Origin: Streptomyces sp. V2I9
GTDB lineage: Bacteria; Actinomycetota; Actinomycetes; Streptomycetales; Streptomycetaceae
Reading direction: 5' to 3'
NCBI RefSeq assembly: GCF_030817475.1
Contig: NZ_JAUSZJ010000002.1
Location: 2,762,501 to 2,826,500 of the forward strand
DNA: 64,000 nt
Of the stretch, positions 43,560 to 52,403 are shown in pieces. Every line of letters begins with the position of its first letter. Within the stretch, counting starts at the first letter, position 1. The notes beneath the pieces were generated by a model. That model did not search any database. It was not told the DNA's origin and saw nothing but the letters and a program-made list of their open reading frames with translations. The position numbers and the translations under genes are program-made.

Positions 43560-43961
43560 ATGAGCGAGAACAACCACGACGGCGGCCCCACCCCGGTGCC
43601 CGGCCCCACCCCGGCGACAGCCCCCGACGAGACGCCCGACCGCCGCGCGTGGGTCGCCCCGCTGATCTCCACCGTGGTGACCCTGCCGATGGGGCTCGTC
43701 GCCCTGTTCATCGGCGGGCTGTCGCCCATGGCCTGCGACTCCTGCAACGGCGCGGCGGCCGACCGCTTCGACGACAGCTTCGCCGTCGCGTGGACCGTCC
43801 TGTGCGTCGGCCTCCTCATCGCCCTGGCCGTGCTGATCGCCGCGTGGGCCGTCCCGCACCGGGTCCGTCACGCCGCCCGGCGCGTGGGCCTGGCCCTCGC
43901 CGCGCCCGCCACCGTCGTGGTCACGTTCGTAGCGTTCATGGCACTGGTCGACTGGCCCTGA
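43560..43961 (+). CDS. Small membrane protein with two or three helices
   Basis: 133 residues. A Pro/Thr/Asp-rich N-terminus (1-30) precedes helices at about 33-55 (PLISTVVTLPMGLVALFIGG), 74-98 (VAWTVLCVGLLIALAVLIAAW) and 110-130. A CDSC pair lies in the loop between the first two. Function unknown; possibly co-transcribed with the upstream 692-codon gene. ATG at 43560 has GGAGG 13 nt away, a little far. Confidence 0.6.
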   Translation: MSENNHDGGPTPVPGPTPATAPDETPDRRAWVAPLISTVVTLPMGLVALFIGGLSPMACDSCNGAAADRFDDSFAVAWTVLCVGLLIALAVLIAAWAVPHRVRHAARRVGLALAAPATVVVTFVAFMALVDWP

Positions 43962-43981
43962 CAGAAGGGGTCCATCCCCCC

Positions 43982-44170
43982 ATGACCGGCACGACCCCCA
44001 CGACCACGGGGGCCTCGGCAGCCGACCACGCAGCCGAACGCCCGACTCCTCGGCGGCCGACGAAGCAGCCGAACGCCTGACAACGGGACACCACCGCCCG
44101 CGCCGACGAGGACCCGCTCGTCCGGGACGGCGTCCACTTCTCCGTCGAGGAGGCCCACCGGCCCCGGGGG
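43982..44170 (+). pseudogene. Decayed small reading frame
   Basis: ATG 43982 begins MTGTTPTTTGASAADHAAER and stops at 44078-44080. The neighbouring frames hold reasonable coding sequence nearby: SAADEAAERLTT just before the stop and TARADEDPLVRDGVHFSVEE just after it, ending at a run of nine G at 44166-44174. Two indels would join them into a continuous acidic protein. This is suggestive only, and may be a remnant or a sequencing artefact. Confidence 0.35.
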
Positions 44171-44209
44171 GGGGACCGGAGCGGGCGGGCCGGGATCATG
44201 CGGGAGGGA

Positions 44210-45226
44210 TCAGCCCCGGCCGGGCGTACGTCCTCCGCCGAGCCACTGGGCCACCTCGGTCGCCCAGTAGGTGAGGATCATCTGCGCCCCGGCCCGCCGG
44301 ATGCCGGTCAGGCTCTCCAGGATCGCCTTGTCCCGGTCGATCCAGCCCTTCTCGGCGGCGGCCTCGATCATCGCGTACTCACCGCTGATCTGGTACGCCG
44401 CGACCGGCACGTCCACCGAGTCGGCGACCCCGGCGAGGATGTCCAGGTACGGTCCGGCGGGCTTCACCATGACCATGTCCGCGCCCTCCGCCAGGTCGAG
44501 CGCCAGCTCCCGCAGCGACTCGCGGGCGTTGGCCGGGTCCTGCTGGTAGGTCTTGCGGTCGCCGGTCAGCGAGGAGCCGACCGCCTCGCGGAAGGGGCCG
44601 TAGAAGGCCGAGCTGTACTTCGCGGTGTAGGCGAGGATCGACACGTCCTCGTGCCCGGTCTGGTCCAGGGCGTCCCGGACCACACCCACCTGGCCGTCCA
44701 TCATCCCGCTGGGACCCACCACATGGGCTCCGGCGTCCGCCTGGACCTGGGCCATCTCCGCGTACCGCTCCAGCGTCGCGTCGTTGTCCACCCGGCCGTC
44801 CGCCGTCAGGACCCCGCAGTGGCCGTGGTCGGTGTACTCGTCCAGGCACAGGTCCGACATCACGACCAGGTCGTCCCCGACCTCCTCGCGGACCGCGCGC
44901 AGGGCGACCTGGAGGATGCCGTCCGGGTCGGTGCCCGCCGTCCCCCGCGCGTCCTTGTTCGCGTCGTCCGGCACCCCGAAGAGCATGATCCCCGAGACCC
45001 CGGCCGCGACCGCCTCGACGGCCGCCTTCCGCAGGGTGTCCAGGGTGTGCTGGTGCACGCCGGGCATGGCCGAGATGGCGACCGGGGCGTCGATGCCCTC
45101 ACGGACGAACGCGGGGAGGATCAGGTTCGCCGGGTCGAGCCGTGTCTCGGCGACCATCCGCCGCATCGCCGGGGTCGTCCGCAGCCGCCGGGGGCGGGAG
45201 CCGGGGAAGTTTCCGTACGCAGTCAT
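44210..45226 (-). CDS. hemB: Delta-aminolevulinic acid dehydratase (porphobilinogen synthase)
   Basis: 338 residues, TIM-barrel. The Schiff-base lysine is Lys255 in [10 protein letters not shown] with Lys203 in [15 protein letters not shown] as the second active-site lysine. The metal site reads [16 protein letters not shown], lacking the middle Cys of the zinc type, so it is the Mg2+-dependent form. It condenses two 5-aminolevulinates to porphobilinogen. ATG at 45226 follows TATGGT by 7 nt with no ribosome site between, so a leaderless start is possible. It lies just past the terminator of the rex-hem operon. Confidence 0.93.
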   Translation of the reverse strand: MTAYGNFPGSRPRRLRTTPAMRRMVAETRLDPANLILPAFVREGIDAPVAISAMPGVHQHTLDTLRKAAVEAVAAGVSGIMLFGVPDDANKDARGTAGTDPDGILQVALRAVREEVGDDLVVMSDLCLDEYTDHGHCGVLTADGRVDNDATLERYAEMAQVQADAGAHVVGPSGMMDGQVGVVRDALDQTGHEDVSILAYTAKYSSAFYGPFREAVGSSLTGDRKTYQQDPANARESLRELALDLAEGADMVMVKPAGPYLDILAGVADSVDVPVAAYQISGEYAMIEAAAEKGWIDRDKAILESLTGIRRAGAQMILTYWATEVAQWLGGGRTPGRG

Positions 45227-45354
45227 CCTTCGACCATAGACCCGTGCGGGACACGGTCTTACCGACACCGGTACCGGCAAACCCGCCCGCCGCGGAAGGC
45301 CCCACCGGCAGGACGACGGGGACAGGACGGCACCAGGGGGACCGACAGGACGGC

Positions 45355-45388
45355 AGCGGGCCCGGCCGCCGAAGCGACCGGGCCCGCT
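45355..45388 (-). terminator. Terminator after the hemD/cobA gene
   Basis: AGCGGGCCCGG (45355-45365) pairs with CCGGGCCCGCT (45378-45388), an 11-bp stem with a 12-nt loop, 18 nt past the hemD/cobA stop. It separates the rex-hemACD unit from hemB. Confidence 0.75.
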
Positions 45389-45405
45389 CACTCGTACGCG
45401 TACCG

Positions 45406-47076
45406 CTAGGTCGTCGTCCGGCGCCGGCGCGCACCCGGACGGCGTTCGCTCGGCCGGGTCACCGGGTCGCCGGCCTCCCGTGCCGCGTCCCGGCGCTGCG
45501 CGCCGAAGGCGGCCAGCGCCTCCGCGAGCTTGTGCACCGACGGCTCCGGGGACAGCACGTCCACCCGCAGGCCGTGCTCCTCGGCGGTCTTGGCGGTGGC
45601 CGGGCCGATGCACGCGATCACGGTCACGTTGTGCGGCTTGCCCGCGATCCCGACCAGGTTGCGCACGGTCGAGGACGAGGTGAACAGGACCGCGTCGAAC
45701 CCGCCGCCCTTGATCGCCTCACGGGTCTCGGACGGCGGCGGCGAGGCGCGGACCGTGCGGTACGCGGTGACGTCGTCGACCTCCCAGCCCAGCTCGATGA
45801 GGCCCGCCACCAGGGTCTCGGTGGCGATGTCGGCGCGCGGCAGGAACACCCGGTCGATCGGGTCGAAGACCGGGTCGTAGGGCGGCCAGTCCTCCAGCAG
45901 CCCGGCCGCCGACTGCTCGCCCGACGGCACCAGGTCCGGCTTGACGCCGAAGTCGATCAGCGCGCGGGCGGTCTGCTCCCCGACCGCGGCGACCTTGATC
46001 CCGGCGAAGGCGCGGGCGTCGAGCCCGTACTCCTCGAACTTCTCCCGGACCGCCTTGACCGCGTTCACGCTGGTGAAGGCGATCCACTCGTACCGGCCGG
46101 TGACCAGGCCCTTGACCGCGCGCTCCATCTGCTGGGGCGTACGCGGCGGCTCGACGGCGATCGTCGGGACCTCGTGCGGCACCGCGCCGTAGGAGCGCAG
46201 CTGGTCGGAGAGCGACGCGGCCTGTTCCTTCGTCCGCGGGACGAGCACCTTCCAGCCGAACATCGGCTTCGACTCGAACCACGCGAGCTGGTCGCGCTGG
46301 GCGGCGGAGCTGCGCTCTCCGACCACGGCTATGACCGGCCGGTGGCCCTCGGGCGACGGGAGCACCTTGGCCTGCTTGAGGACCTGGGCGATCGTCCCGA
46401 GGGTCGCCGTCCAGGTGCGCTGGCGGGTGGTGGTGCCCGCGATCGTCACGGTGAGCGGGGTGTCGGGCTTGCGGCCCGCCGAGACCAGCTCGCCGGCGGC
46501 GGCCGCGACCGCGTCCAGCGTGGTGGAGACGACGGCGGTCGCGTCGCTCGCGCCGACCTCGCTCCAGCACCGGTCGGAGGCGGTACGGGCGTCGACGAAG
46601 CGGACGTCCGCGCCCTGCGCGTCCCGCAGCGGCACCCCGGCGTACGCGGGCACGCCGACGGCGTTCGCAACGCCCGGAACGACCTCGAAGGGCACCCCGG
46701 CGGCGGCGCAGGCCAGCATCTCGGCCCCCGCGTCGCCGTCCAGGCCCGGATCGCCCGCGACGGCACGGACCACCCGCCTGCCGCCCTTCGCGGCCTCCAT
46801 GACAAGATTGGCCGCATCCCTGAGAACGGGTACACCGGCGGTTGTTGACGAGGTGTCAACGACCGTCAGCTCAGGGGTGCTCACGCCTGCCCGCGCATGG
46901 CCGCGAACGACGGCGAGCACGTCGGGCTCGGCGACAAGGACGTCCGCGCTCGCGAGCGCTTCGACGGCGCGCAGGGTCAGCAGTCCCGGATCGCCGGGAC
47001 CGGCGCCGAGGAAGGTGACCTGCCCTTGGGCGGACAGGGCCGGAAAGTCGGATGCGGCGGGGCCGGTGGGGCTCAA
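45406..47076 (-). CDS. hemD: Uroporphyrinogen III synthase / uroporphyrinogen III C-methyltransferase fusion
   Basis: 556 residues. The N-terminal half (about 20-255, [20 protein letters not shown] with the SAM-binding [11 protein letters not shown] motif, and [10 protein letters not shown]) is the CobA-type methyltransferase; the C-terminal half (about 290-540) is HemD, which closes hydroxymethylbilane to uroporphyrinogen III ([34 protein letters not shown]). The likely start is TTG at 47076, overlapping the hemC stop (TTGA) and preceded by GGGGGAG; a longer in-frame extension lacks homology. Cotranscribed with rex, hemA and hemC. Confidence 0.9.
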   Translation of the reverse strand: MSPTGPAASDFPALSAQGQVTFLGAGPGDPGLLTLRAVEALASADVLVAEPDVLAVVRGHARAGVSTPELTVVDTSSTTAGVPVLRDAANLVMEAAKGGRRVVRAVAGDPGLDGDAGAEMLACAAAGVPFEVVPGVANAVGVPAYAGVPLRDAQGADVRFVDARTASDRCWSEVGASDATAVVSTTLDAVAAAAGELVSAGRKPDTPLTVTIAGTTTRQRTWTATLGTIAQVLKQAKVLPSPEGHRPVIAVVGERSSAAQRDQLAWFESKPMFGWKVLVPRTKEQAASLSDQLRSYGAVPHEVPTIAVEPPRTPQQMERAVKGLVTGRYEWIAFTSVNAVKAVREKFEEYGLDARAFAGIKVAAVGEQTARALIDFGVKPDLVPSGEQSAAGLLEDWPPYDPVFDPIDRVFLPRADIATETLVAGLIELGWEVDDVTAYRTVRASPPPSETREAIKGGGFDAVLFTSSSTVRNLVGIAGKPHNVTVIACIGPATAKTAEEHGLRVDVLSPEPSVHKLAEALAAFGAQRRDAAREAGDPVTRPSERRPGARRRRTTT

Positions 47077-48059
47077 AGTACTCGCTCCCCCATAAGACCG
47101 GCCGCACCCTTGGCGAGCATCTCGGCCGCGAGTTCGCGACCGAGGGCCGCCGCGTCGTCGTGCGACGTGGGGACGGGACCGGTGGTGGACAGCTGTACCA
47201 GCGAGGAACCGTCGGTGGAACCGACGACTCCGCGCAGGCGCAGTTCGTTGACAACCTGTCCGTCGACCAGGAGGTCGGCCAGCGCACCCACAGGTGCGGA
47301 GCAGCCGGCCTCCAGGGCGGCGAGCAGGGCACGCTCGGCGGTCACGGCGACCCGCGTGTACGGGTCGTCGAGCTCGGCGAGCGCGGCGGCGAGGTCGGCG
47401 CTGGACGCGGCGCACTCGATCGCCAGCGCTCCCTGGCCGGGAGCGGGCAGGACGGTGTCGACCGGCAGGAAGTCGGTGACCTCACCGCTCCGGCCGAGAC
47501 GGCTGAGCCCGGCGGCGGCCAGGACCACCGCGTCGAGCTCCCCGTCACGCACGAACCCGATCCGCGTGTCGACGTTGCCCCGGATGGGAACGGTCTCGAT
47601 CCGCAGTCCGTGGGAACGGGCGTACGCGTTGAGCTGCGCCATGCGGCGCGGCGAACCGGTGCCGACGCGGGCGCCGGACGGCAGCTGCTCGAAGGTCAGG
47701 CCATCGCGGGCGACGAGGGCGTCGCGCGGGTCCTCGCGCTGCGGCACGGCGGCCAGCACGAGGTCGTCGGGCTGGCCGGTCGGCAGGTCCTTGAGCGAGT
47801 GGACGGCGAAGTCCACCTCGCCACGCGCCAGCGCCTCGCGCAGGGCCGCGACGAACACCCCGGTGCCGCCGATCTGCGCCAGGTGCTCGCGGGAGGTGTC
47901 CCCGTACGTGGTGATCTCGACGAGCTCGACGGCGCGCCCGGTCACCTCACGAACCGCCTCGGCGACGAGTCCGGACTGGGCCATGGCGAGTTTGGAACGC
48001 CGGGTGCCCAGCCTGAGCGGCGCGGGGTTCCGCGCGCCCGGGGATGAGTTGTCGGTCAT
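47073..48059 (-). CDS. hemC: Hydroxymethylbilane synthase (porphobilinogen deaminase)
   Basis: 328 residues. The dipyrromethane cofactor attaches at Cys253 (EAGCSAPVGA). Substrate-binding arginines and lysines are in RLGTRRSKLAMAQS (near 17-29), HSLKDLPTGQP and GTGSPRRMAQL. It polymerises four porphobilinogens into hydroxymethylbilane for HemD. ATGA overlap with hemA upstream; its stop overlaps the hemD TTG start. Confidence 0.95.
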   Translation of the reverse strand: MTDNSSPGARNPAPLRLGTRRSKLAMAQSGLVAEAVREVTGRAVELVEITTYGDTSREHLAQIGGTGVFVAALREALARGEVDFAVHSLKDLPTGQPDDLVLAAVPQREDPRDALVARDGLTFEQLPSGARVGTGSPRRMAQLNAYARSHGLRIETVPIRGNVDTRIGFVRDGELDAVVLAAAGLSRLGRSGEVTDFLPVDTVLPAPGQGALAIECAASSADLAAALAELDDPYTRVAVTAERALLAALEAGCSAPVGALADLLVDGQVVNELRLRGVVGSTDGSSLVQLSTTGPVPTSHDDAAALGRELAAEMLAKGAAGLMGERVL

Positions 48060-49567
48060 GACCGCCCTCTATTCGGGTCGTTCAGGTCTGCCCGGGAGAC
48101 GGCGGCCACCGTCTGCGGGTCGAGGTCGAAGAGTTCTCGCAGCGCGTCCGCGTACCCGGCGCCGCCGGGCTCGCTGGCGAGCTGCTTGACCCGCACGGTG
48201 GGCGCGTGCAGGAGCTTGTCGACGACGCGGCGCACGGTCTGGGTGATCTCGGCGCGCTGCTTCTCGTCGAGGTCGGGGAGGCGGCCCTCCAGCCGGGCGA
48301 TCTCGCCCGCGACGACGCCGGCGGCCATGGTGCGCAGGGCGACCACGGTCGGGGCCACGTGCGCGGCGCGCTGGGCGGCGCCGAAGGCGGCCACCTCGTC
48401 GGAGACGATGGTGCGGACCCGGTCCACATCGGCGGCCATCGGGGCGTCGGCGGACGCCTCCGCGAGCGACTCGATGTCGACGAGGCGCACACCGTCGATG
48501 CGGTGGGCCGCGCCGTCGATGTCGCGCGGCATGGCGAGGTCGAGCAGGGCGAGCCGGACCGGTCCGGTCGACTGGGCGGGCACGGTGACGCGGCGCGGCG
48601 CGGCGGCCGGGCCGGCCTGCGCGGCGGAGGCCGCGGAGCCGTTCTCCACCCAGGCTGCGTGCTGGTCGACGTCGTCCGGGGCCGGGACGGCCGAGGCGGG
48701 CCGCGGCTGTTCCGGGACGGTGTCCAGGGTCGTGCCGAGCGCGTCCGCGAGGGCGTCGGCGGTGAGCACGAGCCCGGTGGCGCCGGTGCAGGAGACGACG
48801 ATGTCGGCACGTGTCAGTTCGTCGCTCACCGCGGACATCTCGACGGCACGGGCGCGCACGGCGGTGTCGTCGCCCTGCTGGAGGATCTCCACCAGGCGGT
48901 CGGCGCGGGCGCGGGTCCGGTTGGCGACGACGACCTCGGCGACGCCGGTCCGGGCGAGGGTCGCGGCGGCCAGCGAGGACATCGAGCCGGCGCCGATCAC
49001 GAGGGCGCGCTTGCCCTCGGCCCACAGGGCGGGATCGGCCCCGGCGGCGAGCTGCTGGAGCCCGAAGGTGACGAGCGACTGCCCGGCCCGGTCGATCCCG
49101 GTCTCGCTGTGGGCGCGCTTGCCGACCCGCAGGGCCTGCTGGAAGAGGTCGTTCAGCAGCCGTCCGGCGGTGTGCAGCTCCTGGCCGCGCGCGAGCGCGT
49201 CCTTGATCTGGCCGAGGATCTGACCTTCGCCGACGACCATCGAGTCCAGTCCGCAGGCCACCGAGAACAGGTGGTGGACGGCCCGGTCCTCGTAGTGCAC
49301 ATAAAGATACGGAGTGAGTTCGTCCAGGCCGACGCCGCTGTGCTGGGCGAGGAGCGTGGACAGCTCGGCGACGCCCGCGTGGAACTTGTCCACGTCGGCG
49401 TACAGCTCGATGCGGTTGCAGGTGGCCAGCACGGCGGCCTCGGTCGCGGGTTCCGCGGCGAGGGTGTCCTGGAGCAGCTTGGCCCGGGCCTCGGCAGGGA
49501 GCGACGCCCGTTCCAGTACGGAGACGGGGGCACTGCGGTGGCTCAGTCCGACGACGAGGAGGCTCAT
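48056..49567 (-). CDS. hemA: Glutamyl-tRNA reductase
   Basis: 503 residues. Catalytic Cys50 lies in LATCNRIELYA. The Rossmann NADPH motif is VIGAGSMSSLAAATLA (near 192-207), the GTR dimer domain is at the C-terminus. An Ala/Pro-rich insert of about 60 residues (near 290-350) follows the NADPH domain, as seen in Streptomyces enzymes. It reduces Glu-tRNA to glutamate-1-semialdehyde, the entry to heme. It overlaps rex by 4 nt and hemC by 4 nt. Confidence 0.95.
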   Translation of the reverse strand: MSLLVVGLSHRSAPVSVLERASLPAEARAKLLQDTLAAEPATEAAVLATCNRIELYADVDKFHAGVAELSTLLAQHSGVGLDELTPYLYVHYEDRAVHHLFSVACGLDSMVVGEGQILGQIKDALARGQELHTAGRLLNDLFQQALRVGKRAHSETGIDRAGQSLVTFGLQQLAAGADPALWAEGKRALVIGAGSMSSLAAATLARTGVAEVVVANRTRARADRLVEILQQGDDTAVRARAVEMSAVSDELTRADIVVSCTGATGLVLTADALADALGTTLDTVPEQPRPASAVPAPDDVDQHAAWVENGSAASAAQAGPAAAPRRVTVPAQSTGPVRLALLDLAMPRDIDGAAHRIDGVRLVDIESLAEASADAPMAADVDRVRTIVSDEVAAFGAAQRAAHVAPTVVALRTMAAGVVAGEIARLEGRLPDLDEKQRAEITQTVRRVVDKLLHAPTVRVKQLASEPGGAGYADALRELFDLDPQTVAAVSRADLNDPNRGRS

Positions 49568-50325
49568 GCGGGCATCACGGCGGGCATGTCCCCGTCGGGT
49601 CCCTTCCGGCCGGCGGGCGTCGCGCGCATGGGGGGCGCGCCCTCGTCCTCACCGGTGGAATCCTCCCCGGCCTTGCGCTGCTCGTGGAACGCGAGGATCT
49701 GGAGCTCGATGGAGAGGTCGACCTTGCGCACGTCGACGCCCTCGGGCACCGACAGGACGGTCGGCGCGAAGTTCAGGATGGAGGTCACCCCGGCGGCGAC
49801 GAGCCGGTCGCAGACCTGCTGGGCCGCGCCGGGCGGGGTGGTGATCACACCGATGGACACACCGTTGTCGCTGATGATCCGGTCCAGGTCGTCCGTGTGC
49901 TGGACGGGGATGCCGGCCACCGGCGTACCGGCCATGGCGGGATCGGCGTCGATCAGCGCGGCGACGCGGAAGCCGCGGGAGGCGAAGCCGCCGTAGTTGG
50001 CGAGGGCCGCGCCCAGGTTGCCGATGCCGACGATCGCGACCGGCCAGTCCTGGGTGAGCCCGAGCTCACGCGAGATCTGGTACACGAGATACTCGACGTC
50101 GTACCCGACACCGCGGGTGCCGTAGGACCCCAGGTAGCTGAAGTCCTTGCGCAGCTTCGCCGAGTTGACGCCGGCCGCCGTGGCCAGCTCCTCGGAGGAG
50201 ACCGTGGGGACCGACCGCTCGGAGAGCGCGGTCAGTGCGCGTAGATACAACGGAAGTCGGGCGACGGTGGCCTCGGGAATTCCTCGGCTACGGGTCGCCG
50301 GTCGGTGAGTTCGGCCAGTTGCCAC
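49564..50325 (-). CDS. rex: Redox-sensing transcriptional repressor Rex
   Basis: 253 residues. The N-terminal winged helix (10-85; VARLPLYLRALTALSERS, LRKDFSYLGSYGTRGVGY) binds the ROP operator and the C-terminal Rossmann domain (GxGxxG at Gly100-Gly105 in VGIGNLGAALANYGG) senses NADH/NAD+. High NADH releases DNA, turning on respiratory genes. GTG at 50325 follows GGAG by 4-5 nt. It is the first gene of the rex-hemA-hemC-hemD operon and has a ROP site in front, so it represses itself and the heme genes. Confidence 0.96.
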   Translation of the reverse strand: MATGRTHRPATRSRGIPEATVARLPLYLRALTALSERSVPTVSSEELATAAGVNSAKLRKDFSYLGSYGTRGVGYDVEYLVYQISRELGLTQDWPVAIVGIGNLGAALANYGGFASRGFRVAALIDADPAMAGTPVAGIPVQHTDDLDRIISDNGVSIGVITTPPGAAQQVCDRLVAAGVTSILNFAPTVLSVPEGVDVRKVDLSIELQILAFHEQRKAGEDSTGEDEGAPPMRATPAGRKGPDGDMPAVMPA

Positions 50326-50402
50326 GGTGCTCCTGCGGGATGAGCGGGGCTGCAGGCGGCCGTGTGTCCCTAGACCGCCCCGTCGAATGCAGGCTATGTC
50401 TT

Positions 50403-50418
50403 TGTGAACGCGTGCACA
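50403..50418. promoter_or_regulatory. Rex operator (ROP)
   Basis: TGTGAACGCGTGCACA at 50403-50418 matches the Rex palindrome TGTGAACGCGTTCACA with one substitution, 78 nt upstream of the rex start, flanked by T and A runs. This is the known autoregulatory site of the rex-hem operon. Confidence 0.9.
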
Positions 50419-50582
50419 AAGATTGTGTCCGATTTGTCCGGTCAACGTGACCGGGGTCACGCACATTCCCCGCGCGATCCCGGAACCGGGGACCGCATCA
50501 GCCCGTTGCAGCCTCGAAGGGGGCAAAGCGGAACACACTCCTCACAACTCAGCCCCCGAGGCCACTCAAAACGCCCGCAATG

Positions 50583-50873
50583 TTAACCGGGTTTCGCGTC
50601 CGCACCCAGCGCCCTGCGCAACCGCGCCGGGTCCACCCGCCAGAACGTGTGCTGCTCGCCGTCGACCAGCACCACCGGGATCTGCTCCCAGTACTCCTTG
50701 TACAGCGCCTCGTCCTCGGTGATGTCCTTCTCCGTCCACGACGCACCGGTCTCCCCGCAGACCGCGGCGACCACCGCCCGCGCGTCCTCGCACAGATGGC
50801 AGCCGGGCTTCCCGATCAACGTGACCACCCGCTCGGCGGGCTTCTTCTTCGTACGGCGCAGCAGAGGACTCAT
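50583..50873 (-). CDS. Glutaredoxin family protein
   Basis: 96 residues with the glutaredoxin fold: VVTLIGKPGCHLCEDARAVV with the redox motif CHLC (Cys25, Cys28), and the cis-Pro region EQIPVVLVDGEQHTFW. It can serve as a thiol-disulfide oxidoreductase; in actinobacteria it likely works with mycothiol or thioredoxin reductase. ATG at 50873 follows GGAGGG. Divergent from the HAD phosphatase gene. Confidence 0.85.
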   Translation of the reverse strand: MSPLLRRTKKKPAERVVTLIGKPGCHLCEDARAVVAAVCGETGASWTEKDITEDEALYKEYWEQIPVVLVDGEQHTFWRVDPARLRRALGADAKPG

Positions 50874-51053
50874 CCCTCCATTCTGCGCCCGCCCCGACCG
50901 GGTCCCGGCCCCCGCCGGGCCGGGGTTCCGGGGCCGCGCGCGCCCGCCGGAGACCGGCCGGGGACGCCCGGTTCACCCCTCCGCCCCGAAGCGTTCACGC
51001 CCCCGCATCGCGGCAGGTCGGGCACGTCCGGGAGGACTGGCTATGCTCACGGC

Positions 51054-52001
51054 ATGGCCGCACTTGGATGGCTCACACCCCGTAGGCGTTCCGCAACCGC
51101 ACGGAGCGTCCTGGCAGGCGAGGCCGCCGCCGAGGCCGCGCGCAGGACCTCGTTCGTGGAGGACGAGGCCGCCCTTCTGACCGGGGCCTCCGAGGCGCCG
51201 CCGGAGGAGCCCGCGTTCCCGGTCGCCGGGGACGACCGCGCCGCCGCCTTCTTCGACCTCGACAACACCGTCATGCAGGGCGCCGCGATCTTCCACTTCG
51301 GCCGCGGCCTCTACAAGCGCAAGTTCTTCGAGCGCCGCGAACTGACCCGGTTCGCCTGGCAGCAGGCGTGGTTCCGGCTGGCCGGCGTCGAGGACCCCGA
51401 GCACATGCAGGACGCCCGCGACAGCGCCCTGTCCATCGTCAAGGGCCACCGCGTCTCCGAGCTGATGTCCATCGGCGAGGAGATCTACGACGAGTACATG
51501 GCCGACCGCATCTGGCCCGGCACCCGCGCCCTGGCCCAGGCCCACCTGGACGCCGGGCAGAAGGTCTGGCTGGTCACCGCCGCCCCCGTGGAGACCGCCA
51601 CCATCATCGCCCGCCGCCTCGGCCTGACCGGGGCGCTCGGCACCGTCGCCGAATCGGTCGACGGCGTCTACACCGGCCGCCTGGTCGGCGAGCCGCTCCA
51701 CGGCCCCGCCAAGGCCGAGGCCGTCCGCGCCCTCGCCGCCGCCGAGGGCCTCGACCTGGACCGCTGCGCCGCCTACAGCGACTCGCACAACGACATCCCG
51801 ATGCTCTCGCTGGTCGGCCACCCCTACGCGATCAACCCGGACACCAAGCTCCGCAAGCACGCCCGCGCCCTCGACTGGCGGCTGCGCGACTACCGCACCG
51901 GGCGCAAGGCGGCCAAGGTCGGCATCCCGGCGGCCGCCGGGGTCGGCGCGCTCGCCGGCGGCACCGCCGCCGCGGTCGCCCTGCACCGCCGCCGCCGCTG
52001 A
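51054..52001 (+). CDS. HAD-IB family phosphatase
   Basis: 315 residues. The catalytic motif I is AAFFDLDNTVMQG (Asp near 67-69), motif II VTAAPVE, motif III the Lys of GPAKAEAVR, and motif IV YSDSHNDIPM. HAD-IB phosphatases include phosphoserine-type and lipid phosphatases; the N-terminal 50 residues are Ala/Glu-rich and the last 30 form a hydrophobic then basic tail (AAAGVGALAGGTAAAVALHRRRR), so it may be membrane-anchored at the C-terminus. ATG at 51054; GGAGG lies 18 nt upstream. Confidence 0.85.
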   Translation: MAALGWLTPRRRSATARSVLAGEAAAEAARRTSFVEDEAALLTGASEAPPEEPAFPVAGDDRAAAFFDLDNTVMQGAAIFHFGRGLYKRKFFERRELTRFAWQQAWFRLAGVEDPEHMQDARDSALSIVKGHRVSELMSIGEEIYDEYMADRIWPGTRALAQAHLDAGQKVWLVTAAPVETATIIARRLGLTGALGTVAESVDGVYTGRLVGEPLHGPAKAEAVRALAAAEGLDLDRCAAYSDSHNDIPMLSLVGHPYAINPDTKLRKHARALDWRLRDYRTGRKAAKVGIPAAAGVGALAGGTAAAVALHRRRR

Positions 52002-52035
52002 TCCGGGGCCCGCGCCACCCCGCGGAACCTTCATC

Positions 52036-52070
52036 GCGCCCCGTGCCCCGCCCCTCCGGTCACGGGGCGC
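52036..52070 (+). terminator. Hairpin after the HAD phosphatase gene
   Basis: GCGCCCCGTG (52036-52045) pairs exactly with CACGGGGCGC (52061-52070) around a 15-nt loop, 35 nt past the stop. Confidence 0.65.
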
Positions 52071-52403
52071 AGCCACGCCCGGACCCGCACGGCCGGTCGA
52101 AAGCCGTTTCGCCGCCACCGCGTACGCCCCTCCCGGCCAGCCCGATCGTCGGCACCCGGCCACAACCCGTCGCCCCCGCAGACAGATCACGAAGTAATCC
52201 GATCAATAAACGGTCACCAAGTGCTACTAGATACGTCACTTAGCGATAACAGAAGCGACGGAACCGGCGATTTAGACAACTCGGTGTAGCGCTGCCAGCA
52301 CGAAGCGTTATTCTCCTCAGACGCATCACGGAGACCGTCACTCGCCACCACGGGTGATGTTTTTCGAACTGCTCGTGATGGAAGCTCTGCCTCTGGGAGT
52401 CCC
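52071..52403. other. bldN leader and promoter region
   Basis: No gene. The 200 bases before the bldN start are clearly lower in GC than their surroundings, fitting a regulated promoter. Half-site-like words GGTCACCAAGTG (52212-52223) and CGTCACTT (52234-52241) lie in it. BldD is known to repress bldN in S. coelicolor; these words are candidates only and do not match the BldD consensus fully. Confidence 0.4.

Noticed and set aside
41268..43871. 867-codon open frame antisense to the 692-codon gene
   Set aside because: Val/Gly/Arg-rich and repetitive without motifs, as expected from the complement of a GC-rich gene.
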